Below are positions 1 to 5,346 of a DNA stretch of 5,496 nucleotides, in pieces. How positions within the stretch are numbered: the stretch's first letter is position 1; each line of letters starts with the position of its first letter. Where the stretch lies: positions 1-5,496 of the forward strand of contig DWUQ01000164.1 in NCBI GenBank assembly GCA_019120675.1, given 5' to 3'. The position numbers and the translations under genes were made by a program. The notes below the pieces were generated by a model. The model saw nothing but the letters and a program-made list of their open reading frames with translations, was not told where the DNA came from and searched no databases. The stretch is from Candidatus Paenalcaligenes intestinipullorum (GTDB taxonomy: Bacteria; Pseudomonadota; Gammaproteobacteria; Burkholderiales; Burkholderiaceae_B).

Positions 1-143
1 GCGTAATCGCGTGCTTCGCCGCCGTACTCTTTAGCCAAAACCGTGCAGATCGCAGCGGTCAATGTGGTTTTACCGTGGTCAACGTGACCGATGGTACCGA
101 CGTTGACGTGCGGTTTGGTCCGTTCAAACTTGCCTTTAGCCAT
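1..143 (-). CDS. tuf: Elongation factor Tu (EF-Tu), N-terminal 47 codons, cut by the window edge
   Basis: EF-Tu is the cytoplasmic GTPase that carries aminoacyl-tRNA to the ribosomal A site. The visible part begins MAKGKFERTKPHVNVGTIGH, a near-invariant bacterial EF-Tu start. The G1/P-loop GHVDHGKT lies at residues 19-26, with Lys25 and Thr26 as the expected nucleotide-binding residues. Residues 32-47 (ICTVLAKEYGGEARDY) are the more variable stretch before switch I. The ATG start is fixed by the conserved N-terminus and by a good AGGAG six bases upstream. Three tRNA genes lie directly upstream on the same strand, as in the tyrU-glyT-thrT-tufB operon of Escherichia coli, so co-transcription with them is likely. 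The rest of the gene lies beyond position 1. Whether this is the only tuf copy cannot be judged here. Confidence 0.98.
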   Translation of the reverse strand, partial: MAKGKFERTKPHVNVGTIGHVDHGKTTLTAAICTVLAKEYGGEARDY

Positions 144-149
144 GGCAGA

Positions 150-154
150 CTCCT
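150..154 (-). promoter_or_regulatory. Ribosome binding site of tuf
   Basis: AGGAG on the minus strand, six bases before the tuf ATG (141-143). It is one of the strongest Shine-Dalgarno sequences in the window, as expected for a very highly expressed protein. Confidence 0.85.
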
Positions 155-188
155 GAAGGGATAAAAGTGCTGAAATAGATGATAGAAA

Positions 189-263
<75 letters not shown>

Positions 264-292
264 AGCTAATTGCTTTTAGCAAAACAATAAAC

Positions 293-366
293 TGGAGCGG
301 GTGAAGGGAATCGAACCCTCGTCTTAAGCTTGGAAGGCTTCTGCTCTACCATTGAGCTACACCCGC
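293..366 (-). tRNA. tRNA-Gly (anticodon UCC)
   Basis: The acceptor stem GCGGGTG/CACCCGC pairs fully, with discriminator T and an encoded CCA (293-295). The anticodon loop CTTCCAA gives anticodon TCC, which reads GGA/GGG glycine codons. The anticodon stem GAAGC/GCTTA has an apparent mismatch at its outermost pair. The T arm is GAGGG-TTCGATT-CCCTT. Length is 74 bases. It lies 29 bases upstream of tRNA-Thr and matches the position of glyT in the tRNA-tufB operon. Confidence 0.97.
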
Positions 367-421
367 GAGGTGGTACTTCGATTACACCCGACTGTCGCGT
401 AGACGCTGACAGTTAAAATTC

Positions 422-507
422 TGGTGGTGGGAGTAGGATTCGAACCTACGTAGGCGTAAGCCAACAGATTTACAGTCTGCCCCCGTTAGCCACTTGGGTA
501 TCCCACC
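422..507 (-). tRNA. tRNA-Tyr (anticodon GUA)
   Basis: This is a class II tRNA of 86 bases with a long variable arm, as expected for tyrosine. The acceptor stem GGTGGGA/TCCCACC pairs fully, with discriminator A and an encoded CCA (422-424). The anticodon loop CTGTAAA gives anticodon GTA, reading UAU and UAC. The T arm is GTAGG-TTCGAAT-CCTAC. It is the first gene of the tRNA-tuf transcript. The wild-type GUA anticodon means it is not an amber suppressor (which would be CUA). This matters because the neighbouring parB contains an in-frame UAG. Confidence 0.97.
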
Positions 508-523
508 AAACAACGAACTGCGT

Positions 524-552
524 ATTGTGCCTAAAGCTGCATGCAGCGTCAA
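524..552 (-). promoter_or_regulatory. Candidate proximal promoter of the tRNA-tuf operon
   Basis: On the minus strand, TTGACG (547-552) is followed after 17 bases by CACAAT (524-529), a 9/12 match to the sigma-70 consensus. Initiation would fall near 517, leaving only about ten bases before tRNA-Tyr, and the discriminator ACGCAG is fairly GC-rich. Most of the spacer is a perfect 12-bp palindrome, GCTGCATGCAGC (536-547). This site competes with, or acts in tandem with, the candidate at 613-641. Confidence 0.45.
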
Positions 553-612
553 ACTACCGTTGGAAACATGTAGCGACTCAGCAACTAAGTAGCCAAAGCA
601 TCAAAGAATAGA

Positions 613-641
613 ATTATTACCGCTCTAAAACACAAAGTCAA
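613..641 (-). promoter_or_regulatory. Candidate distal promoter of the tRNA-tuf operon
   Basis: On the minus strand, TTGACT (636-641) is followed after exactly 17 bases by AATAAT (613-618), a 10/12 match to the sigma-70 consensus and the best promoter-like sequence in the window. It lies in the 185-bp gap between parB and tRNA-Tyr and points toward the tRNAs. Transcription would start near 606 and give a leader of about 100 bases before tRNA-Tyr. Confidence 0.6.
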
Positions 642-692
642 GCCCTATGGGTATAAAAGGCTATAAAACAGAGTAACTTTGTGAGTTTACCA

Positions 693-968
693 CTAAGCGT
701 TAATAATTTGATCCCAGCCCTGACGTTCGAGCAGGCTGTTCAAATGCTCCCAATCTTGGAAACTAATGAGCAACTGGCCTTTGTTTTTGGCACCGACCTT
801 GACCACCACCTGGGTTCCCAAATGCTCGGACAGGGCTTTTTCCACACGCTGTAGATCACCACTACGTTGCGTTTTGGGCTTGGCAGCGCCAGCGCCCTCC
901 TCTTCTGAGGCTTTTAGTGTTCTTGCGACCAGCCTTTCTGTCTCCCGTACGGACAAACGCTTCGCCAC
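693..968 (-). CDS. parB: ParB C-terminal part (91 aa): dimerisation domain beyond the amber codon
   Basis: This is the in-frame continuation of parB, with a possible GTG initiation at 966-968, two codons after the TAG. It begins with AKRLSVRETERLVARTLK, the end of the central domain. A charged, Ala-rich linker follows (about residues 20-38), then DLQRVEKALSEHLGTQVVVK and GQLLISFQDWEHLNSLLERQ, the beta-beta-alpha C-terminal dimerisation and DNA-binding domain of ParB. No convincing Shine-Dalgarno lies before the GTG, only AGG two bases upstream, so independent translation would have to be reinitiation or be weak. More likely this is the severed half of one gene, not a separate gene. The frame ends TAG, followed by TGG TAA. 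Confidence 0.6.
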   Translation of the reverse strand: MAKRLSVRETERLVARTLKASEEEGAGAAKPKTQRSGDLQRVEKALSEHLGTQVVVKVGAKNKGQLLISFQDWEHLNSLLERQGWDQIINA

Positions 969-971
969 GAC

Positions 972-1628
972 CTAATTGGCCAGCATGATTTGCGTTGCCG
1001 CATCCGTGGTTAAGATGGCACGCGCATGCCCCATATCGATATCGCCCGCCAACAGCATGGTTTGTACCGACTCGGTCAAATTCAACAAGCGCAATAAATT
1101 GGTGGTAGCAGAACGCGACCGCCCAATAGCTTGAGACGCCTGCTCATGGGTCAGATCAAACTCGTCTAGCAAACGTTTTACCCCTCGCGCCTCTTCGAGG
1201 GGGTTAAGATCTTCGCGCTGAATGTTTTCAATCAAGGCCATGACCGCAGCGCTCTTGTCATTAACCTGGCGCTTGATAACTGGAACCTCTGTTAACCCCG
1301 CTAAAGTGGCCGCACGAAAACGGCGTTCACCCGCAATAATTTCATACTTACCTTGTTGCTCACCGTCTAGAGCGCGGACCAGTATGGGCTGCATGATGCC
1401 TTGGGCACGAATGGATTCTGAAAGCTCATTTAAGCTGCCCTCATCCATTTGCTTGCGCGGTTGATACTTACCGGCCACCAAAGCGCTTAACGGCAAGTAC
1501 TCTCCCGCTGAAACGATCGCATTGGCCGAGGCCGACGTATCCTTGCCTAGATTTTCAATCACGGATGCGTCCACGCCCAGTAGCGCATCCAAACCTCTGC
1601 CTAAACCTTTGGGTCGACGTGCAGCCAT
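972..1628 (-). CDS. parB: ParB N-terminal part (218 aa): ParA-contact, CTPase and parS-binding domains
   Basis: This is the open frame before the amber codon. It begins MAARRPKGLGRGLDALLG, the conserved N-terminal tail that stimulates ParA ATPase. Next comes YQPRKQMDEGSLNELSES (residues 55-72), then the CTP-binding motifs GERRFRAA (100-107) and ENIQRED (134-140), and a helix-turn-helix, LTHEQASQAIGRSRSATTNL (159-178). It stops after HARAILTTDAATQIMLAN. The start is supported by AAGGA six bases upstream and by family alignment. Intact relatives are about 280-310 residues, so the linker and C-terminal dimer interface are missing. From studies of other ParB proteins, such a fragment should keep parS recognition in principle but lose the primary dimer contact needed for efficient clamping, spreading and bridging. 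The gene lies 25 bases downstream of parA. Confidence 0.85.
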   Translation of the reverse strand: MAARRPKGLGRGLDALLGVDASVIENLGKDTSASANAIVSAGEYLPLSALVAGKYQPRKQMDEGSLNELSESIRAQGIMQPILVRALDGEQQGKYEIIAGERRFRAATLAGLTEVPVIKRQVNDKSAAVMALIENIQREDLNPLEEARGVKRLLDEFDLTHEQASQAIGRSRSATTNLLRLLNLTESVQTMLLAGDIDMGHARAILTTDAATQIMLAN

Positions 1629-1634
1629 AACTCT

Positions 1635-1639
1635 TCCTT
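1635..1639 (-). promoter_or_regulatory. Ribosome binding site of parB
   Basis: AAGGA on the minus strand (within AAAGGAAGAG), six bases before the parB ATG (1626-1628). It lies in the 25-base parA-parB gap and confirms the chosen start. Confidence 0.8.
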
Positions 1640-1653
1640 TAGCTCAATCTGCT

Positions 1654-2460
1654 TTAATCAACTTTATTTTCTTGCTTTAAACGCTTAACCAGCTCTTTGG
1701 CAAACTCAACATAGGCTTTAGAGCCTTTAGCGTGCTTGTCATACGCTAAGCCCGGTAAACCATGACTGGGCGCTTCGGCCAAGCGCACATTGCGGGGAAT
1801 GATGGTTTTAAACACCTTGTCGCCAAAATGCTCTTCAATCTGTGCCGAGACCTGTTGTTGCAAGGTAACGCGCGTATCGAACATGACACGTAATAAACCA
1901 ATTAATTGCAGATCTGGGTTGAGGTTGCGATACACCCGTTTGACGGTATTGACCAAATCCGACAACCCTTCTAGTGCAAAGTACTCACACTGCATCGGGA
2001 TAATGACACCTTGGGCTGCCGCTAAGCCATTCAAGGTCAGCAACGATAAGGTCGGAGGGCAGTCAATCAGTACAAAATCGTATTCGTGCTGCACCTGCTC
2101 AATCGCTTTTTTAAGCTGTTGCTCGCGCGATTCCAACTGCACCAGATCAATTTCAGCCCCAGAGAGTTCTCGGTTGGTGGGTAGTACATCGTATCCGCCA
2201 CTTTCCGACCGCATTCGGGTGTCCGCAATACTGCTCTCACCAATTAAAACCTGATAAACATTTGATTTTAAAGAGTTTTTATCAACACCACTACCCATTG
2301 TGGCATTGCCTTGTGGATCCAAATCGATCAACAAAACCTTTTTTTTCAAACTGGCTAATGAAGCGGCTAGATTGATGGTAGTAGTGGTTTTACCGACCCC
2401 ACCTTTTTGATTGGCTATGCAGAACACATGAGGTGTAGCCTGTTTGGGCACAGCAGCCAT
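1654..2460 (-). CDS. parA: ParA (Soj-like) chromosome partitioning ATPase
   Basis: ParA binds ATP, dimerises on nucleoid DNA and is released by ParB-stimulated hydrolysis, driving separation of the parS/origin region. The protein has 268 residues, typical for a chromosomal ParA without an N-terminal DNA-binding domain. The deviant Walker A motif is KGGVGKTTT (residues 19-27), with signature Lys19 and catalytic Lys24. The A' motif is LLIDLDPQGN (43-52), and the Walker B region is DFVLIDCPP (128-136). The C-terminal part includes PRNVRLAEAPSHG (222-234), also typical of the family. The ATG start has AAGGA eight bases upstream, within the end of rsmG. The gene begins five bases after the rsmG stop and precedes parB, so it is probably co-expressed with both. 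All catalytic residues are present, so ParA itself appears intact. Confidence 0.97.
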   Translation of the reverse strand: MAAVPKQATPHVFCIANQKGGVGKTTTTINLAASLASLKKKVLLIDLDPQGNATMGSGVDKNSLKSNVYQVLIGESSIADTRMRSESGGYDVLPTNRELSGAEIDLVQLESREQQLKKAIEQVQHEYDFVLIDCPPTLSLLTLNGLAAAQGVIIPMQCEYFALEGLSDLVNTVKRVYRNLNPDLQLIGLLRVMFDTRVTLQQQVSAQIEEHFGDKVFKTIIPRNVRLAEAPSHGLPGLAYDKHAKGSKAYVEFAKELVKRLKQENKVD

Positions 2461-2465
2461 AGTTA

Positions 2466-3137
2466 TTATCCTTTAGGTTTCAAATAAACAACACAGCGTT
2501 CCGCATCCAGTTCGGGAACTTCTACAGTTTTTACTTGCTCAACATCAGCAAGCTCACTAGCCACCAGCGCAGCAATTTCATCGGAAGGGTGTTTCCCTTT
2601 CATTGCTAACATATAGCCATTTGGTTTCACGTGAAACCTAGCTAGACTAACAAAATCCACCAATGAAGCAAAGGCACGAGACGTGACAACATCAGCCTGG
2701 TACGACTCTCCCTGCTCAATACGGCGATGCTCAGCTTTTAGATTGGGTAAAGATAAGACGGCCGTCATTTGCCGTACAAAGGCCATTTTTTTCTCGACCG
2801 CATCCACGCAGGTTACTTGAACTTCGGGTAAGCAAATTGCCAACACTACACCGGGCAGCCCTGCTCCAGCGCCCACATCCACAATACGCGCAGAGTTTGG
2901 TACTGAAGTATGCAGCACCTCTTTGAACAGCGGCACAACTGCCATGCTATCAAACACGTGTTGAATGAGCATTTGCTCGGGATCTCGCAACGCGGTGAGA
3001 TTATAAGTTTTATTCCAGCGTTGCAATTGTTGGATATAAACCAACAGCTTCTCCACAGCGTCTGCAGATAAATCCAATTTTAAACGCTCAGCGGCAACAA
3101 GTAAGCGAGCTTGAAAATCCACATCAGTATGACTCAT
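2466..3137 (-). CDS. rsmG: 16S rRNA (guanine-527-N7) methyltransferase RsmG (GidB)
   Basis: RsmG uses S-adenosylmethionine to methylate N7 of G527 in the 530 loop of 16S rRNA; loss in other bacteria gives low-level streptomycin resistance. The protein has 223 residues, a normal length. Family blocks are WNKTYNLTALRDPEQMLIQH (41-60), the SAM-binding motif I IVDVGAGAGLPGVVLA (85-100), VTCVDAVEKKMAFV (108-121), the HRRIE segment (137-141) and VTSRAFASL (151-159). The ATG overlaps the mnmG stop in an ATGA junction (3134-3137). No separate Shine-Dalgarno is seen, so translational coupling to mnmG is likely. Codons 167-172 (RFHVKP) contain a perfect 16-bp palindromic parS-type site, so this coding stretch also works as, or resembles, a partition site. 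Confidence 0.97.
   Translation of the reverse strand: MSHTDVDFQARLLVAAERLKLDLSADAVEKLLVYIQQLQRWNKTYNLTALRDPEQMLIQHVFDSMAVVPLFKEVLHTSVPNSARIVDVGAGAGLPGVVLAICLPEVQVTCVDAVEKKMAFVRQMTAVLSLPNLKAEHRRIEQGESYQADVVTSRAFASLVDFVSLARFHVKPNGYMLAMKGKHPSDEIAALVASELADVEQVKTVEVPELDAERCVVYLKPKG
2469..2473 (-). promoter_or_regulatory. Ribosome binding site of parA
   Basis: AAGGA on the minus strand, eight bases before the parA ATG (2458-2460). It lies in the rsmG-parA junction, just after or at the end of the rsmG coding sequence. Confidence 0.75.
2623..2638. promoter_or_regulatory. parS: parS site 1, inside rsmG
   Basis: GGTTTCACGTGAAACC is a perfect 16-bp palindrome. It matches 14 of 16 positions of the general bacterial parS sequence TGTTTCACGTGAAACA and has the complete 14-bp core. 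It lies in rsmG codons 167-172 (R-F-H-V-K-P), so it is under both coding and binding constraint. The parAB genes immediately downstream encode its expected binding system. Confidence 0.9.
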
Positions 3138-5050
3138 GACACATGCTTAGCCAGACCCTGGCGCTTTAAGTAAACCAACAAAAGTGAAATCGCGGCAGGG
3201 GTTACACCCGATACACGTGACGCTTGACCCACTGTCAAAGGTTGAGCCGACTGCAGTTTTAAACGAACTTCATTGGATAGCCCCTTGATTAAGCTATAAT
3301 CCAAATCAGCGGGAATAGTTTGATTCTCGTATTCCGCTTGTCGCAGGACTTCATTTTGCTGACGACTCACGTAACCAGCATACTTGACCTCAATTTCCAC
3401 TTGCTGAGCCTCATTAGGACTCAAGCCTTGCTCAGGTAAAACCGTCGCACCTTCTTGGGTAACCAAACGGCCCAAGCTTTGGTAAGACACTTCTGGGCGC
3501 TTCAGTAAATCATGTAGATTGTATTCTCGCTCAATACCACGCCCTAACACATCCTCTAAGGTTTCACGTGAAACAAGCTTGGGATTAATCCACGTACTTT
3601 TTAAACGCTCAATTTCAGCAGCGACGTTGTCACGCTTGCGATTAAAGGCCTCCCAACGCGCATCGCAAACCAAGCCATAGCGCCGCCCTATTTCCGTTAA
3701 ACGTTGGTCGGCGTTGTCTTCGCGTAAGCTTAAGCGATACTCAGCACGCGACGTAAACATACGATAAGGCTCCGTCACGCCACGCGTAATAAGATCATCC
3801 ACCAATACACCTAAATACGCTTCGTGGCGTTGAGGTGTCCAAGCGGGCTCTCCACGTAATTTGAGCACTGCATTCATACCGGCGAGTAGCCCTTGAGCGG
3901 CCGCCTCTTCGTAACCGGTTGTACCGTTAATTTGTCCAGCAAAATAAAGATTGTGGATAGTTTTGGTCTCTAAGGTAGGTGCCAACGCTCTGGGATCAAA
4001 ATAATCGTATTCAATGGCATACCCTGGCCGCATAATCCGAGCGTGTTCTAAGCCAGGAAGGCTGTGGACAATTCCTATTTGGATATCAAAAGGTAAACTT
4101 GTAGATATCCCGTTGGGATAAATTTCGGTTGTGGTTAACCCTTCGGGTTCTAAAAAAACCTGATGACTGTCTTTGTCCGCAAAACGGTGAATCTTATCCT
4201 CGATGGACGGACAATAACGAGGCCCTACCCCTTCAATGGTTCCGTCATCACTATACATAGGTGAACGGTCCAGACCTGAACGAATAATATCGTGCGTGCG
4301 GGCATTGGTGTGAGTGATCCAGCAGGGCAATTGCTGCGGATGCAAACTGGCCGAGCCCATATAGGAAAACACGGGGACCGGATCAGTATCCCCATGCTGA
4401 ACCGCAAGCTTTGAGTAATCAATGGTGGTGGCATCGATACGAGGCGGTGTTCCCGTTTTCAAGCGTCCTTGTGGCAATTTAAGTTCTTTTAAACGTTCAG
4501 CTAAGGTAATCGAAGGCGGATCACCCGCGCGACCACCCGAGTAATTATCCAAACCAACATGGATCCGACCATTTAAAAACGTACCTGCGGTTAAGATTAC
4601 TGCCCGAGCTTTAAAGCGCACGCCAATCTGGGTCAAAGCGCCGATCACCCGATCCCCTTCTAGAAGCAAGTCGTCCACAGGCTGTTGGAATACCGTTAAG
4701 TTTTTTTGGTGCTGCACAATTTGGCGGATAGCGGCACGATAAAGAGATCGATCTGCCTGAGCACGTGTGGCTCGTACTGCAGGACCTTTGGATTGATTGA
4801 GTATTCGAAACTGAATCCCTGCTTGATCGGTAGCTAAGGCCATGGCCCCACCTAACGCATCGATTTCTTTGACTAAATGCCCTTTACCAATCCCTCCGAT
4901 TGAAGGGTTGCACGACATTTGCCCTAAAGTGTCGATATTGTGAGTTAGCAAAAGTGTGTTGGCACCCATACGTGCGGTTGCTAAAGCAGCCTCAGTACCA
5001 GCATGGCCACCGCCCACTACGATGACATCGAATTCTTCAGGGTAAATCAT
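3134..5050 (-). CDS. mnmG: tRNA uridine-5-carboxymethylaminomethyl modification enzyme MnmG (GidA)
   Basis: MnmG, with MnmE, installs (carboxymethyl)aminomethyl groups at C5 of wobble U34 in several tRNAs, using FAD, NADH and methylenetetrahydrofolate. The 638-residue protein is full length. The Rossmann FAD motif is VVGGGHAGTEAA (11-22). CNPSIGGIGKGHLVKEID (47-64) and GPRYCPSIEDK (276-286) carry the two conserved cysteines, Cys47 and Cys280. LYFAGQINGTTGYEEAAAQG (368-387) is the second FAD-contact block. VDDLITRGVTEPYRMFTSRA (417-436) and the C-terminal helices (about 565-635, including SGVTPAAISLLLVYLKRQG) form the MnmE- and tRNA-binding part. It is the first gene of the row and overlaps rsmG by four bases. 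No Shine-Dalgarno precedes its ATG. Codons 492-497 contain a parS site. Confidence 0.98.
   Translation of the reverse strand: MIYPEEFDVIVVGGGHAGTEAALATARMGANTLLLTHNIDTLGQMSCNPSIGGIGKGHLVKEIDALGGAMALATDQAGIQFRILNQSKGPAVRATRAQADRSLYRAAIRQIVQHQKNLTVFQQPVDDLLLEGDRVIGALTQIGVRFKARAVILTAGTFLNGRIHVGLDNYSGGRAGDPPSITLAERLKELKLPQGRLKTGTPPRIDATTIDYSKLAVQHGDTDPVPVFSYMGSASLHPQQLPCWITHTNARTHDIIRSGLDRSPMYSDDGTIEGVGPRYCPSIEDKIHRFADKDSHQVFLEPEGLTTTEIYPNGISTSLPFDIQIGIVHSLPGLEHARIMRPGYAIEYDYFDPRALAPTLETKTIHNLYFAGQINGTTGYEEAAAQGLLAGMNAVLKLRGEPAWTPQRHEAYLGVLVDDLITRGVTEPYRMFTSRAEYRLSLREDNADQRLTEIGRRYGLVCDARWEAFNRKRDNVAAEIERLKSTWINPKLVSRETLEDVLGRGIEREYNLHDLLKRPEVSYQSLGRLVTQEGATVLPEQGLSPNEAQQVEIEVKYAGYVSRQQNEVLRQAEYENQTIPADLDYSLIKGLSNEVRLKLQSAQPLTVGQASRVSGVTPAAISLLLVYLKRQGLAKHVS
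3560..3575. promoter_or_regulatory. parS: parS site 2, inside mnmG
   Basis: GGTTTCACGTGAAACA matches 15 of 16 positions of TGTTTCACGTGAAACA, with an intact 14-bp palindromic core. It falls in mnmG codons 492-497, where the core spells Val-Ser-Arg-Glu-Thr on the minus strand. It lies 937 bp from the rsmG site. Confidence 0.92.
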
Positions 5051-5079
5051 GGTCGTACGAATACTAAATTTAAAAACGT

Positions 5080-5085
5080 ATTATA
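5080..5085 (-). promoter_or_regulatory. Probable -10 element of the mnmG promoter
   Basis: A perfect TATAAT on the minus strand, 29 bases before the mnmG ATG, predicts a start near 5073 and a leader of just over 20 bases. The -35 is weak: TTGTCC is present but only 14 bases upstream, and at 16-17 bases there is only poor similarity. It may drive the whole mnmG-rsmG-parA-parB row. Confidence 0.55.
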
Positions 5086-5154
5086 CGCTCAACTAGAATG
5101 GACAAGGATTAAACCGTTGTTTTTATTTAAGTCACCTTTAGCAGCTTTTAGGCT

Positions 5155-5170
5155 AGTTCCACGTGGAACC
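5155..5170. promoter_or_regulatory. parS: parS site 3, upstream of mnmG
   Basis: AGTTCCACGTGGAACC contains the perfect 14-bp palindrome GTTCCACGTGGAAC (5156-5169), the variant of the parS core with C instead of T in both half-sites. It lies about 70 bp upstream of the mnmG -10 element. Confidence 0.88.
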
Positions 5171-5293
5171 ATTCAAGTTTTAATTGCCCTTGCCAAGTGC
5201 CAAGCGACAGCGGCTAGCCGAGTAGCTAAGCCAAGCCTTTACATCAATCAAAACAACTTACGTACCAAACTCAAATGCTTAGCGTCTCCATGC

Positions 5294-5309
5294 TGTTTCA
5301 CGTGGAACG
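5294..5309. promoter_or_regulatory. parS: parS site 4, upstream of mnmG (hybrid half-sites)
   Basis: TGTTTCACGTGGAACG joins one TTTCAC half-site and one GTGGAA half-site around the CACGTG centre. It is the left arm of an exact 16-base inverted repeat with site 5. Confidence 0.88.
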
Positions 5310-5330
5310 ATAAATAATTAAAAAACACAA

Positions 5331-5346
5331 AGTTCCACGTGAAACA
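5331..5346. promoter_or_regulatory. parS: parS site 5, upstream of mnmG (hybrid half-sites, inverted)
   Basis: AGTTCCACGTGAAACA matches 15 of 16 positions of the Bacillus subtilis-type site TGTTCCACGTGAAACA. Its 14-bp core is the exact reverse complement of the core of site 4, and the two centres are 37 bp apart. Confidence 0.9.

Larger units (their letters stand above)
693..1628 (-). pseudogene. parB: parB, chromosome partitioning protein, interrupted by one in-frame amber codon
   Basis: ParB binds parS DNA, uses CTP to close into a sliding clamp around DNA, and stimulates ParA to segregate the origin region. One frame spans the whole region, with 311 codons before the final stop, a normal ParB length. 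It contains KGLGRGLDALLG (ParA contact, residues 7-18), GERRFRAA (CTP pocket, 100-107), ENIQR (134-138), a helix-turn-helix near 157-184 and a C-terminal dimerisation domain. Codon 219 (972-974) is TAG. The flanking residues read MLAN-stop-VVAKRLSVRETERLV. From the family pattern, the codon was probably CAG (Gln), one C-to-T transition away. No frameshift or other decay is visible downstream. A recent mutation, a sequencing error or readthrough would each fit. The neighbouring parA and the five parS sites look intact. Confidence 0.85.

Noticed and set aside
669..685. Possible parB terminator (ACAAAGT/ACTCTGT followed by TTTTAT on the minus strand)
   Set aside because: The arms are A/T-rich with a mismatch and only one base between them, so no stable hairpin can form.
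1790..2254. 154-codon plus-strand open frame antisense to parA
   Set aside because: A shadow of the strongly supported parA frame; its Ser/Cys/Arg-rich translation has no domain-like pattern.
2951..2966. CACGTG-centred sequence in rsmG (CAAACACGTGTTGA) as a sixth parS
   Set aside because: Only the central CACGTG fits; the flanks are AAA/TTG instead of GTTT/AAAC, so the core is not parS.
3214..3219. CACGTG hexamers in mnmG near 3214 and near 4762 as parS
   Set aside because: Flanking half-site bases do not match the parS core.
3952..3960. DnaA-box-like TGTGGATAG, with TGTGGACAA at 4063-4071
   Set aside because: Isolated single sites inside the mnmG coding sequence, not clustered and imperfect; no evidence of an origin there.
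5211..5220. Palindrome CGGCTAGCCG as terminator or operator
   Set aside because: Only three pairs with a usable loop, no T-run and no adjacent gene end; likely chance.
5003..5317. Plus-strand open frame of 104 codons opposite the mnmG start and across the intergenic region
   Set aside because: It overlaps the mnmG start antisense, runs through the promoter and parS sites, has no clear ribosome binding site and resembles no protein I know.
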